This document shows, in pieces, positions 17,629 to 25,995 of a DNA stretch of 34,000 nucleotides. A program made the translations under genes and the position numbers. The stretch comes from Bacteroidales bacterium (GTDB lineage Bacteria; Bacteroidota; Bacteroidia; Bacteroidales; JAIPAH01): positions 1 through 34,000 of the forward strand of contig JAIPAH010000019.1 in the NCBI GenBank assembly GCA_021740175.1. Direction: 5' to 3'. The notes beneath the pieces are model-generated. The model was not told where the DNA came from and searched no databases. It saw only the letters and a program-made list of their open reading frames with translations. Numbering within the stretch: position 1 is the first letter of the stretch; the number at the start of each line of letters is the position of its first letter.

Positions 17629-18810
17629 ATGGACAGACTGGATTTACGTCAAAAACGAAACTTTTACATTATCCTGTCAGTGACATTGCTCTCGGTAGTT
17701 GGAGTAACTACCATCACCCCTGTATTCCCGGAGATGAGTAAAGAGCTCAATGTGTCGCGCGATAAAATCGGGTTGCTCATCACCGTATTTACCTTGCCAG
17801 GTGCCGTCTTAGCTCCTATAATCGGAGTAGCTGCCGACCGGTGGGGGCGTAAGAAGGTGTTGATTCCAGCGCTAATCCTGTTTGGAATTAGCGGGACACT
17901 ATGTTTTTTTGCCCGCGAATTTGAAGTCATTTTGGGGCTCCGTTTCTTCCAGGGTCTTGGCGCCGCCTGCCTCGGCATCATTAATACAACGCTAATAGGC
18001 GACATATTTTCAGGTAATCAAAAAGCCAAAGCTATGGGATACAACAGTGGAGCATTAAGTGTTGCTGCTGCGCTATTTCCGGCAATTGGCGGCCTTTTAG
18101 CTACCATCAACTGGTATTATCCTTTTTTGATACCCGCTTTGGCTTTAGGGGTCGCTGTGATAGTATATTTTTACCTGGACAACCCCGAACCCGAAGAGAA
18201 ACCCCAATTAAAAAATTATTTTCAGAATATTATCAAATCCATCTTTACCAAAGAAGCCATTACATTATTTTTACTTTGCTTCACCACATTTATCCTGCTT
18301 TTCGGGGTTATTATGACCTATCTCCCGATTTTCCTGAAAGATCAATTCAACCTGACAAGTAGCGAAATCGGATTCCTTTTATCCTTTCTGGCCATATCCA
18401 CAGGCATAGTAGCATCTCAGCTGGACAGGATATCAAAGATGCTTCCGATGAAATTTCTTATTATCTTCGGGTTTTTCAGCTACCTGGTAGGGTTCCTGGC
18501 CATACCCTACGCAGAAAATATTTACAGCATGCTCATTCTTTTATTAATCATTGGCATCGGTCAGGGCATTAATGTTCCCACGATTTTCAATATTCTGACA
18601 AGCATTGCCCCACTAGACCACCGGGGCGCTTTTATGTCGGTTAACAGTATGACCATTCGCGCCGGGCAAACGGTGGGGCCATTAATTGGCGGTGTTTTAT
18701 TCAGCCTGTGGGGAATCTCCTGGGTCTTCTGGGCGGGAGCCATTGTAGCATCGTTCTTTATACTGGTTGCAATGCTTTTTATCCCGTCTTTTGCTCATTC
18801 AAAAACTTAA
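17629..18810 (+). CDS. Major facilitator superfamily drug/metabolite exporter (DHA1-like)
   Basis: The 393-residue protein has about 12 hydrophobic helices and belongs in the inner membrane. MFS motif A, GVAADRWGRKKV, lies in the loop between helices 2 and 3, and helix 5 carries the antiporter-type motif GPLIGG-like variant FPAIGGLLA. The N-half reads TPVFPEMSKELNVS, typical of DHA1 proton-coupled efflux pumps. The mid loop (NPEPEEKPQLKNYF) separates the two six-helix halves. It is probably a proton antiporter for small molecules; the substrate is unknown. It converges on the sulfotransferase gene, whose stop is only 11 bases away, with no obvious terminator between them. Confidence 0.93.
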   Translation: MDRLDLRQKRNFYIILSVTLLSVVGVTTITPVFPEMSKELNVSRDKIGLLITVFTLPGAVLAPIIGVAADRWGRKKVLIPALILFGISGTLCFFAREFEVILGLRFFQGLGAACLGIINTTLIGDIFSGNQKAKAMGYNSGALSVAAALFPAIGGLLATINWYYPFLIPALALGVAVIVYFYLDNPEPEEKPQLKNYFQNIIKSIFTKEAITLFLLCFTTFILLFGVIMTYLPIFLKDQFNLTSSEIGFLLSFLAISTGIVASQLDRISKMLPMKFLIIFGFFSYLVGFLAIPYAENIYSMLILLLIIGIGQGINVPTIFNILTSIAPLDHRGAFMSVNSMTIRAGQTVGPLIGGVLFSLWGISWVFWAGAIVASFFILVAMLFIPSFAHSKT

Positions 18811-18821
18811 TACCTTAATAA

Positions 18822-20003
18822 TCAACCGGCTATATTAGCATTTGGGGATTTGGGATCCAACTTAGAGTAACCCCACAAATCAAAAGCAAAATCCCAATGC
18901 TTATTGATTAACCGGACATCTTCCGGCTGGATCTCGTAATCCATCTTCTCCCACTTGGGGCGATTATCGATATAGTGCTTAAACTCATTATAAGCTTTGT
19001 CAAAGCCCTGCAAATCAAGTTTTTCATAAACTTCACCGAGTGTTGATAAGGGTTGCCCCGTGATATCCCGATAGCTGATTTCCACCAGCTGATTGGGATT
19101 CAAAAGTTCTTTTTGCTCAAGATATTTCTGATGTAATTTTTGATAAACGTGCAGCACCAAACTCTTTTTTTCCTCTTCGGAAATGGTTTGCAAAGCAACC
19201 GTATTCAGCACATGTGTCCACAGTTTAAGGTTAGAATAAAACACCTCATAGGGATTCCGGTGAATGAAGATAAATTTTGCACCCGGATAGATATCCAGTA
19301 GATACTTCATCCGCGCCGTATCACCGGGATTCTTAATAAGCAGCCTGTCTTCCCGGTTTTTTAGATAAACCTTGTTTAAAACGGAACGCATGGTATCTCT
19401 CCATTCCTGTAATTCCTGATCGGAAAGGTCTTCGAGAAAAAGATACTTATCAAAATAAAATTTAGCGGATTGCGGGAAAAGATGGGCCCAGTGATATGTA
19501 AACTCGGATATCTCGCTTATCAAAGCCGTATCCGACTCCGAGGGAGTATCCAGGTTCATGGTTTTAGAAATATTACTCCGCCACTCCTTTACCGGGCTAA
19601 AAAAATCCATAACCCTCGACAAAACGGGCTTAAAAAAATCCTCCGTGGTCAGAAAATTATCCGAAAAGAAATTTTGGAATTTATTCTGATAAAAAAATCC
19701 GGGATCCCGGCTAAGTAAATAGTGAGCAAAAGTCGTCCCGCTGCGCCAGTGCCCGATAATAAATACGGGAGATTTTTCAGGACCAATCCTGTCCACTTCT
19801 TCTTTAAATTTCCTGCGCTCAATTAATCGAAAAGGCTCTGATAAAAGCAGCTTAAAATAGATAAGGTAAAGCATGTTTTTGTTGGGGCCTCCATTGAAAG
19901 CCTGATGCTGCTTCAATTTCCGGGTAAACGTGGTAAGCGGACTTTCGGATTTTTCCATTTTTTTGGTTTTTATTTTAAAATTTTCGCCCGTCGAAAACAA
20001 CAT
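18822..20003 (-). CDS. Sulfotransferase-family protein (Sulfotransfer_3 type)
   Basis: The 393-residue frame carries the PAPS-binding P-loop GHWRSGTTF at residues 84-92 (5'-phosphosulfate loop) and the later KFIFIHRNPYEVFYSNL, which fits the 3'-phosphate-binding strand and helix. It should move a sulfuryl group from PAPS to an acceptor that cannot be identified here. Residues 44-58 are hydrophobic, but I see no clear signal peptide. An alternative start at Met16 (19958) follows a run of A-rich sequence typical of starts in this group and would give 378 residues; I consider it at least as likely as the listed start. A -7 element at 20047-20054 fits either. No PAPS-synthesis genes are nearby. 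Confidence 0.9.
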   Translation of the reverse strand: MLFSTGENFKIKTKKMEKSESPLTTFTRKLKQHQAFNGGPNKNMLYLIYFKLLLSEPFRLIERRKFKEEVDRIGPEKSPVFIIGHWRSGTTFAHYLLSRDPGFFYQNKFQNFFSDNFLTTEDFFKPVLSRVMDFFSPVKEWRSNISKTMNLDTPSESDTALISEISEFTYHWAHLFPQSAKFYFDKYLFLEDLSDQELQEWRDTMRSVLNKVYLKNREDRLLIKNPGDTARMKYLLDIYPGAKFIFIHRNPYEVFYSNLKLWTHVLNTVALQTISEEEKKSLVLHVYQKLHQKYLEQKELLNPNQLVEISYRDITGQPLSTLGEVYEKLDLQGFDKAYNEFKHYIDNRPKWEKMDYEIQPEDVRLINKHWDFAFDLWGYSKLDPKSPNANIAG

Positions 20004-20046
20004 CCATTTTTAATATCCAAATCAATCTCTCCAAACGCAATTGCCG

Positions 20047-20054
20047 CAAAGATA
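20047..20054 (-). promoter_or_regulatory. Probable -7 element for the sulfotransferase gene
   Basis: The minus strand reads TATCTTTG followed by C, a full match to TAnnTTTGC, 44 bases upstream of the longest start and 89 bases upstream of the alternative start. A -33 TTG is not evident. Confidence 0.5.
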
Positions 20055-20097
20055 ATAAATCTCGGGGGCTTAATTAATAAATGGTATTTTAATAATA

Positions 20098-20441
20098 TTA
20101 TTCCATAATCTCATCCGACCATAATTTGTCTAAGAATATGTGCCAGGGCATAACCAGGATTTCACCCACCTTACGTGGATACGCATCCAAACTTATAAGA
20201 ATCAACTGCTTTGTGGTATATTCCTCTGCAAAACTTTTCAATCCCTTCATATGAAGCAGGGTAGCTTGCTCAACGGCCTTTACCTCAATGGCTACTCAAA
20301 AACATCAGAAAGTAAAAGATCAAACCACAGGGAGTTAGGATACAGTGCTTTAAGTAAAGTACTTTTCCCGGTTTGCCGGTGTCCCCATAAAAACAAACTC
20401 TCATTTCCTGCACTGCGGAAATCCTGTTTTCTTAAATACAT
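20098..20441 (-). pseudogene. Internally deleted DUF4143-type AAA ATPase
   Basis: From an ATG at 20441 the minus strand encodes MYLRKQDFRSAGNESLFLWG and then HRQTGKSTLLKALYP. This is the start and Walker A motif of the prokaryotic DUF4143 ATPases, and it continues to LLLSDVFE before a stop. One frame over, immediately after, the C-terminal end of the same family appears: AIEVKAVEQATLLHMKGLKS, then LISLDAYPRKVGEILVMPW and HIFLDKLW, ending at 20098. The several hundred codons between, including Walker B and the DUF4143 core, are missing. The gene is therefore a deletion plus frameshift remnant. The opposite strand contains a 117-codon frame (20140-20493) that is a shadow of this. Confidence 0.85.
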
Positions 20442-20534
20442 GCATTTTAAAAGTAATTGTTTAAATTATCATGATATTTTAAATCATAGATAAATATTAT
20501 CATAATAAATAACAACTCCTTTGACACTACCCAT

Positions 20535-20700
20535 TTACCAATCAACTAATTGCCAACTGACTGATTTCCAACTCCTCCAATAACCTAAACACATAAACAC
20601 TTACGCACTTAAGCACCTGACAACCATAACTTAAAAACCTACAAACCTCAAACTTAAAAACCTAATAACATACCAACTTACAAACTTCCAACAATCCCCC
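20535..20700. repeat. Degenerate A/C-rich intergenic repeat tract
   Basis: This stretch is strongly strand-biased (A and C) and built of short recurring words. AACTTAAAAACCTA occurs exactly at 20628-20641 and 20651-20664 (period 23), with looser variants (CCTAAACAC, ATAAACAC, CCAACTTACAAAC) around it. The 5' part holds TTGCCAACTGACTG, whose complement resembles CAGTTGGCAGTTGGCAG near 17470. No gene is visible in it. Confidence 0.6.
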
Positions 20701-20739
20701 AATTGTTTGTAATTTTACCTTTCAAATAGCAATTCAATC

Positions 20740-21858
20740 ATGAGCATTAATAATCTCGGCATAAAGACACCTACAGCGATTATTGATACCGACATCGTCG
20801 AAAATAATCTCAAACAGATGCTGGCCAAAGCCAAAGAAAACGGGCTAATGTTTCGTCCGCATTTCAAAACCCACCAATCGGGGCATATCGGCGAATTTTT
20901 CAGGGCCAGGGGCATAGAAAAAATAACAGTGTCGTCGGTGATGATGGCCGAGTATTTTGCTAGCTACGGCTGGAATGATATCACTATTGCTTTCCCGGTC
21001 AATCTGCTTGAAATGGAAGAAATCAATCGGTTGGCCGAAAGCATTGATTTGAGCCTTTTGGTAGAATCCGTGGATACACTTACCCAATTGCAGGAAGCTT
21101 TGTCTTCAAAATGCGGCATTTTTGTTAAAATCGATGCAGGCTATCGCCGGACAGGTGTTAAAGCCGGAGACCTTAAGACCATTTCGGCGTTGACCGAAAC
21201 CATCCATCATTCCCCCAAAACCCCTTTCAAAGGCTTTATCATCCACAACGGCCACAGCTATAACGCGACTTCTTCTGCCGAAATCCTCAAACTGCATAGC
21301 AAAAGCCTGGAAAACCTCTCCGAACTTTACAAATGGAAAGAAAAGCACTATCCGGAGTCGGTCATATCCCTGGGGGATACACCTTCACTGTCAATTGCGG
21401 ATAATTTCAAAAATGTCGACGAAATACGTCCGGGTAATTTTATCTTTTACGATATCATGCAGCACTACCTTGGAAGCTGTTCCCTTGAAGATGTAGCTAT
21501 GGCAGTGGCTTGTCCTGTTGTCGCTTCTCACCCTGAAAGAAACGAAGCTGTGATTTACGGAGGGGCCGTCCATCTCTCGAAAGACTCAATCAATCACAAA
21601 GGCAAAACCTTGTATGGTCGTGTGGCAATGCTGAGACAAAACGACTGGCGTATTCTTCCGGCCGGCAATTACGTAAAAAAACTCTCCCAGGAACATGGCG
21701 TAGTTCACCTCGATGATGGATTCATTCAACAGTTCGAACCCGGTGACCTGATAATGATCCTGCCGGTGCATTCATGCCTGGTACCCTCATTGCTCGGACA
21801 TTACATGTCCACCGAAGGGGAAACGCTCTCCGTCATGAAAAATTATCGTGACCTATGA
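20740..21858 (+). CDS. PLP-dependent D-threonine aldolase / D-serine dehydratase (DSD1)-like enzyme
   Basis: The 372-residue cytoplasmic protein has the fold-type III (alanine-racemase N-terminal) barrel. PLP should bind Lys43 in RPHFKTHQS, near the N-terminus as expected. FVKIDAGYRRTGV and FIIHNGHSY are further barrel segments, and SLGDTPSLS probably holds the cofactor phosphate. The C-terminal HSCLVPS places His and Cys as the metal pair used by DSD1-type enzymes. Members either cleave D-threonine-type beta-hydroxy amino acids or dehydrate D-serine; which one cannot be decided here. The stop overlaps the start of the next gene in ATGA (21855-21858), so translation is coupled. The preceding TAATTTTA at 20710-20717 may be a -7 element. 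Confidence 0.9.
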   Translation: MSINNLGIKTPTAIIDTDIVENNLKQMLAKAKENGLMFRPHFKTHQSGHIGEFFRARGIEKITVSSVMMAEYFASYGWNDITIAFPVNLLEMEEINRLAESIDLSLLVESVDTLTQLQEALSSKCGIFVKIDAGYRRTGVKAGDLKTISALTETIHHSPKTPFKGFIIHNGHSYNATSSAEILKLHSKSLENLSELYKWKEKHYPESVISLGDTPSLSIADNFKNVDEIRPGNFIFYDIMQHYLGSCSLEDVAMAVACPVVASHPERNEAVIYGGAVHLSKDSINHKGKTLYGRVAMLRQNDWRILPAGNYVKKLSQEHGVVHLDDGFIQQFEPGDLIMILPVHSCLVPSLLGHYMSTEGETLSVMKNYRDL

Positions 21859-24521
21859 AAACCTCGCTACTGCTTCTGGTTTGCATAGTCCTGGGTTCTA
21901 CGGTTTCTGCCCGGGATACCATCGATGCGCCCGAGAACCGCATTGTAATCCGCCAAAATTATTACACCCATGAAGACAGCGCGAGTGTTATTGCCCGACT
22001 TCCCGGAATAAAGCTGGGAGAAAAGCTAGGCCTGGAGCTTTATAAATCAGGCAAAGTTTTCGATAAATCCATAGTGTATCCGCAAATCATCAATGAATCC
22101 CGCTTTAGCATTTCGGACTGGGGGGATGGCATCCACCCCCTCCGTTACCTCCTGAAAAAAAAGGACTCTGTAGTCAATTCAGGCAAGCTTGTTTTGAGAA
22201 AACTTCCTCCTAAAGACAATGCGGTAAAAATCGACAAACTAACCGGGAAACTGATTTCAGAAGGATTACCCTTTTTTCCTTTTGGATTTTACACCTATTC
22301 GCCGGTGCAGGAGGGTTTGATTGCCCAGGAGGTGACTTCGGGATTTAACATGATATCGCCCTATCAACAAATCACCAAAAAGGGGATTGAGCAACAAAAA
22401 GCTTACATGGACCGTTGCGCACAGGTAGGGATGAAAGTTAATTACAACCTCCTGAGTGTTGCCGGAGGCGGCGGAGTGAACATGAACAGTTCCCCGATGA
22501 AGCGGGAGAAAAAACTGAAGCTGCTGGAAAAAGAGGTCAAACGATTCAAAGACCATCCAGCCCTGCTATCATGGTACATCAGCGATGAACCCACGGGACG
22601 AAAAGTCAACAAAAAATGGCTTGAAAAAATCTATCGCCGCATCAAACAAATCGATCCCTATCATCCGGTTACCATTGTCTTTATGAATGCCGAAAAAGCC
22701 GGCAAATATCGCGATGCAATGGATATTGTCATGACCGATCCCTACCCGGTACCCCATCACCCGGTAAATCAAGTGGAGAAGCCGGTCTCTTTCCTGGAAA
22801 AGGAATTCTTGATGGAAAAACCGGTATGGGTGGTGCCGCAAGCATTCGGAGGTAACGAGTGGTGGCAGCGCGAGCCCACCGCCCGGGAGCTGCGGGCCAT
22901 GACCTACCTCGCATTACTTAACGGAGCCACCGGTGTCCAGTATTTCATTCGCCACGGCCTGAACAGCTTCCCCAAATCTACAACCACTTGGAATGAAGCC
23001 GGCGAGATTGCCCTTGAAATCAAACAGCTAGCACCCTGGCTCACCTCAGATCATCGGCCCCGGAAACTTAAAGTGTCAGACACTGCTGTTCTGGCAAAAT
23101 CTTACCAAGCGGATGGTAAGCGCATCATCATCGCTCAAAACCGTGTGAAGGAACCCAAACGAATCCAAATCGAATTACGTGAGGAACTTTTGGCACAAGA
23201 TATAAAAGTGCTTTTCGAAAATCGCATTATCAAACCTGAGAACGGAAATTTAAGGGATTTCATAGAAGGTTACGGAACAAGGATATACAAACTCGGGGCA
23301 ACGGATACCGTAACGGATTCAACCAATTTAGTCTACAATCCCGGCTTTGAAAAGGTTTTTAGTCCGGGCGTGCCTGCCGGATGTTATGCCAAAGTTCGTA
23401 ATGATAGAGGCGCCACGTATTTTGTGGATTCGCGGATCAGCCACAGCGGCCGTCATTCCCTGCAAATGATTGCCCCTACCGAAAATGAGGGCATGCGCTT
23501 AAAATTCTTCCCGGTAAAACTCCATGCCGGCAACTCCTATGTTTACACCGTACATGCCAGGGCTTCCAAAAAGCTGTATATCGAAAAGCCCGAGCGTGGC
23601 TTTTTCCAGAAACTTTTCGGGATCAAAAAACCGGGCGATTCGACGGTTCGCTTCAAGCTGTCGCTGGGGCGCTCTCAACGAGAATTTCGGCTCAACAGGG
23701 AATGGCAGTCCTGCCGCATCATACACCACAGCAATCATGGCAAAAATGTGCAGCGAATTTCTCCACGCCTATGGATGACATCCTCCGGGAAGGCTTGGTT
23801 TGATGACCTGGAAGTTACGCCGGATCCTAAGATTCATCTGGAAGAATCCGAAAACAATCTCTACAAGGTCTCTTTCACAACACTATTTGACAGCGCTGAG
23901 CTAAGATACACCCTGGACGGCTCGCAACCCGGATTATCCTCAGAACTTTACGAAGGACCCTTCACCCTCAAAAAACCCGCCGATATCTCTGTTTCGTCAT
24001 TTCGCGGGGATACGCTGCTGACCACAGCCTCGATGTCGGTATTCATTCACAAAGCTTCCGGAGGGGAAGTAAAGTACTTATCATCCTACGAAAAATACAC
24101 GGCGGGTGGAGACAAAGCCCTTACTGACGGGCTTACCGGCAGCAAAGATTACAAGGACGGTAATTGGCAGGGTTTTATCGGCAAAGACATGGAGGTGGTC
24201 ATCGATTTGGGATCGAAACAAAATATCGAAACCATAAAGACCCGCTTTCTCCACCACCCGGCCAACTGGATTTTCCGGCCCAAAAAGGTCACGGTAAAAA
24301 TCTCGGAAGACGGTGAAAACTTTTCGGGCTTCGGCAGTTTCGATTTTGCAGAAGCTGACCAAGAACTTAACACAGGGATTTACCCGGCCGCTGTTAAACA
24401 AAAGAAAACCAACGCCCGTTATGTTAAAATCACCGCCGATGCTTACGAGGTCTGCCCCCAATGGCACAAAGGAGCCGGCAATGCCGCGTGGCTTTTCGTC
24501 GATGAGATTGTAGTATTTTAA
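21855..24521 (+). CDS. Secreted glycosidase-like protein with CBM, chitobiase-type and F5/8C domains
   Basis: The 888-residue product has a signal peptide (about 1-19). Residues 138-400 look like a TIM-barrel glycoside-hydrolase fold: PFFPFGFYTYSPVQEG opens it, HPALLSWYISDEPTG (234-248) holds Glu245 as a candidate catalytic acid, and DIVMTDPYPVP and ATGVQYFIRHG follow. From about 490 to 650 there is a CBM4/9-like module (NLVYNPGFEKV, KAWFDDLEVTPD). A chitobiase C-terminal-like domain follows (about 660-735; ELRYTLDGSQP), and the end (about 745-888) is an F5/8C/discoidin module (DMEVVIDLGSKQNIETI, ARYVKITADAYE). No T9SS tail is present. The domains point to an exported polysaccharide- or glycoprotein-acting enzyme; substrate and activity are inferred only. 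It is translationally coupled to the PLP enzyme. Confidence 0.88.
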   Translation: MKTSLLLLVCIVLGSTVSARDTIDAPENRIVIRQNYYTHEDSASVIARLPGIKLGEKLGLELYKSGKVFDKSIVYPQIINESRFSISDWGDGIHPLRYLLKKKDSVVNSGKLVLRKLPPKDNAVKIDKLTGKLISEGLPFFPFGFYTYSPVQEGLIAQEVTSGFNMISPYQQITKKGIEQQKAYMDRCAQVGMKVNYNLLSVAGGGGVNMNSSPMKREKKLKLLEKEVKRFKDHPALLSWYISDEPTGRKVNKKWLEKIYRRIKQIDPYHPVTIVFMNAEKAGKYRDAMDIVMTDPYPVPHHPVNQVEKPVSFLEKEFLMEKPVWVVPQAFGGNEWWQREPTARELRAMTYLALLNGATGVQYFIRHGLNSFPKSTTTWNEAGEIALEIKQLAPWLTSDHRPRKLKVSDTAVLAKSYQADGKRIIIAQNRVKEPKRIQIELREELLAQDIKVLFENRIIKPENGNLRDFIEGYGTRIYKLGATDTVTDSTNLVYNPGFEKVFSPGVPAGCYAKVRNDRGATYFVDSRISHSGRHSLQMIAPTENEGMRLKFFPVKLHAGNSYVYTVHARASKKLYIEKPERGFFQKLFGIKKPGDSTVRFKLSLGRSQREFRLNREWQSCRIIHHSNHGKNVQRISPRLWMTSSGKAWFDDLEVTPDPKIHLEESENNLYKVSFTTLFDSAELRYTLDGSQPGLSSELYEGPFTLKKPADISVSSFRGDTLLTTASMSVFIHKASGGEVKYLSSYEKYTAGGDKALTDGLTGSKDYKDGNWQGFIGKDMEVVIDLGSKQNIETIKTRFLHHPANWIFRPKKVTVKISEDGENFSGFGSFDFAEADQELNTGIYPAAVKQKKTNARYVKITADAYEVCPQWHKGAGNAAWLFVDEIVVF

Positions 24522-24532
24522 ATATCAAAACC

Positions 24533-25345
24533 ATGAAGAAAACAGGCAACATCCGGAAAATGATACCCCGTCTCGAAAACCCGGTTCAGTATACGCTACC
24601 GCTAAAAGACATTCTCGAAGACCACGAGCAGGTGGACATGAACCCGCTGGTGGGACGGGAAATCAAAATCACCTTCGAAAACGCGATTCACTGTGTGGTT
24701 ACCGGCAAGAAAATCAAAAAAGCTTACGGCGAAGGGATGAGCTACCCGGCTTTTAAAACCGCTCCGCAGGCCGTGGAAAGCATTATCCGCCCCGAGCTTT
24801 CGCGGGCGCACCTGGGTGAGGCCCTGCGCGACTGGGAGTGGGAGAAGAAACACGACCTGCAGCCGCACTACGTCTACCTGGCCCTCACCAATGCCGTAAA
24901 GGTTGGTGTCACCCGCCAGAGCCACCTTACCTCGCGCTGGATGGACCAGGGCGCCCGGAAAAGCATTATCCTGGCCGAAACACCTTACCGCCAACTGGCC
25001 GGTTTGATTGAAACCGACCTTAAACAGCACGTCACCGACAAAACCAACTGGCGCCGGATGCTGAAAGATGAGCGAATGGATGTTGACCTGGCCCAAAAAA
25101 AGGACGAGCTGGCCGCCCTCCTTCCCGAAGAATACCGGCAATATTTTTATGCCGACAATAAAATCACCGAAATCGAATACCCCGTGCTGCACTATCCCGA
25201 GAAGGTCAAAAGCATGAAACTCGACAAGGTCCCGGAGATTCAGAAAAAACTGATAGGCATACGTGGACAATACCTCATTTTTGAAGATGAAACCGTGATG
25301 AATGTCCGAAACCATGCAGGGTACCGGATTAGTGTGGAGTATTGA
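24533..25345 (+). CDS. DUF2797 family protein
   Basis: The 270-residue protein matches the DUF2797 pattern: start TGNIRKM, then CVVTGKKIKKAYGEGMSYPA, IIRPELSRAHLGEALRDWEW, HYVYLALTNAVKVGVTR and AETPYRQLAGLIE, ending in a small beta domain (IRGQYLIFEDE). The VYLALTNAVKVGVTR stretch resembles the core of GIY-YIG-like folds, but I would not call a nuclease. In many relatives, as I recall, Cys residues precede the IIRPELS segment; here it reads TAPQAVESIIRPELS without Cys. Function is unknown. It begins 11 bases after the glycosidase stop and is likely co-transcribed. Its coding sequence is clearly richer in G and C than the genes from 25996 on. Confidence 0.9.
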   Translation: MKKTGNIRKMIPRLENPVQYTLPLKDILEDHEQVDMNPLVGREIKITFENAIHCVVTGKKIKKAYGEGMSYPAFKTAPQAVESIIRPELSRAHLGEALRDWEWEKKHDLQPHYVYLALTNAVKVGVTRQSHLTSRWMDQGARKSIILAETPYRQLAGLIETDLKQHVTDKTNWRRMLKDERMDVDLAQKKDELAALLPEEYRQYFYADNKITEIEYPVLHYPEKVKSMKLDKVPEIQKKLIGIRGQYLIFEDETVMNVRNHAGYRISVEY

Positions 25346-25995
25346 TAAATAGAGGTAAACAGAGCCAGAGGAAATCTTCCTCTGCGCCCTTTACTTGAAT
25401 TCGGCTATACACTCACCTCTCACCTCTTCTTCCTCTGCGCCCTCTGCGTGAATTATTTTACCGACATCAAGTCATGATTGCACACTCCAGTATAAGCCGT
25501 GGCGCTCAAACAATACGAAAAGCATCAAATAATCATTTTGCATAGATAGCCCGAAAGTTTTTTGGTCTTCTTCTTCATGCTCCCTGCATTATTCAACGGA
25601 AAGAAATAAATTTACAAAGATCATCCAATAGAATCATAAATTTTACTTGCTTTTTGATTGTATTATTTTTATATTGGGTACATCGATGAAATAAAACTGA
25701 ATGGAAACCTTCCGGCTTAAACCCCCTGAGCGTTTTAAGCAGGAACATTGGAGAAAAGATAGGTCATTCATCGGTACATCTACACAACAATGAGGGCAAC
25801 ATTTAGGGGAGTTACTTTTTTATCTCGCTGAGCGGCGAGGTAAGAAACGAATGTGCCGTAATTATGGTGCAGGCTACTATAACAAATTCATGGAATCCCT
25901 TTAAAATCATACGTTTCTTAGAGGGTATGAAGGGGATTTTAGCGAAAAGCAATACAGAAAGAGCCTTATGACGGAAATCTTAAAAACCAAATAAC
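25346..25995. other. 650-bp gene-free gap with inverted repeats and the tail of a lost gene
   Basis: No convincing gene is present on either strand. Visible items are a perfect hairpin CAGAGGAA/TTCCTCTG at 25366-25384 with a 3-base loop; CTCTGCGCCCT-type words at 25380-25390 and 25432-25450; a hairpin GCTTAAAC/GTTTTAAGC at 25715-25740; CTCGC/GCGAG at 25824-25839; and TAAGAAACG/CGTTTCTTA at 25841-25849 and 25912-25920. The last 25 bases match the 3' end and junction of the gene at 25996-27504. No T tract follows the first hairpin, so termination is uncertain. Confidence 0.6.

Noticed and set aside
20140-20493. 117-codon plus-strand frame in the gap before the PLP operon
   Set aside because: It is the antisense of the DUF4143 ATPase remnant; its sequence has no domain-like pattern, while the minus strand shows Walker A and tail motifs.
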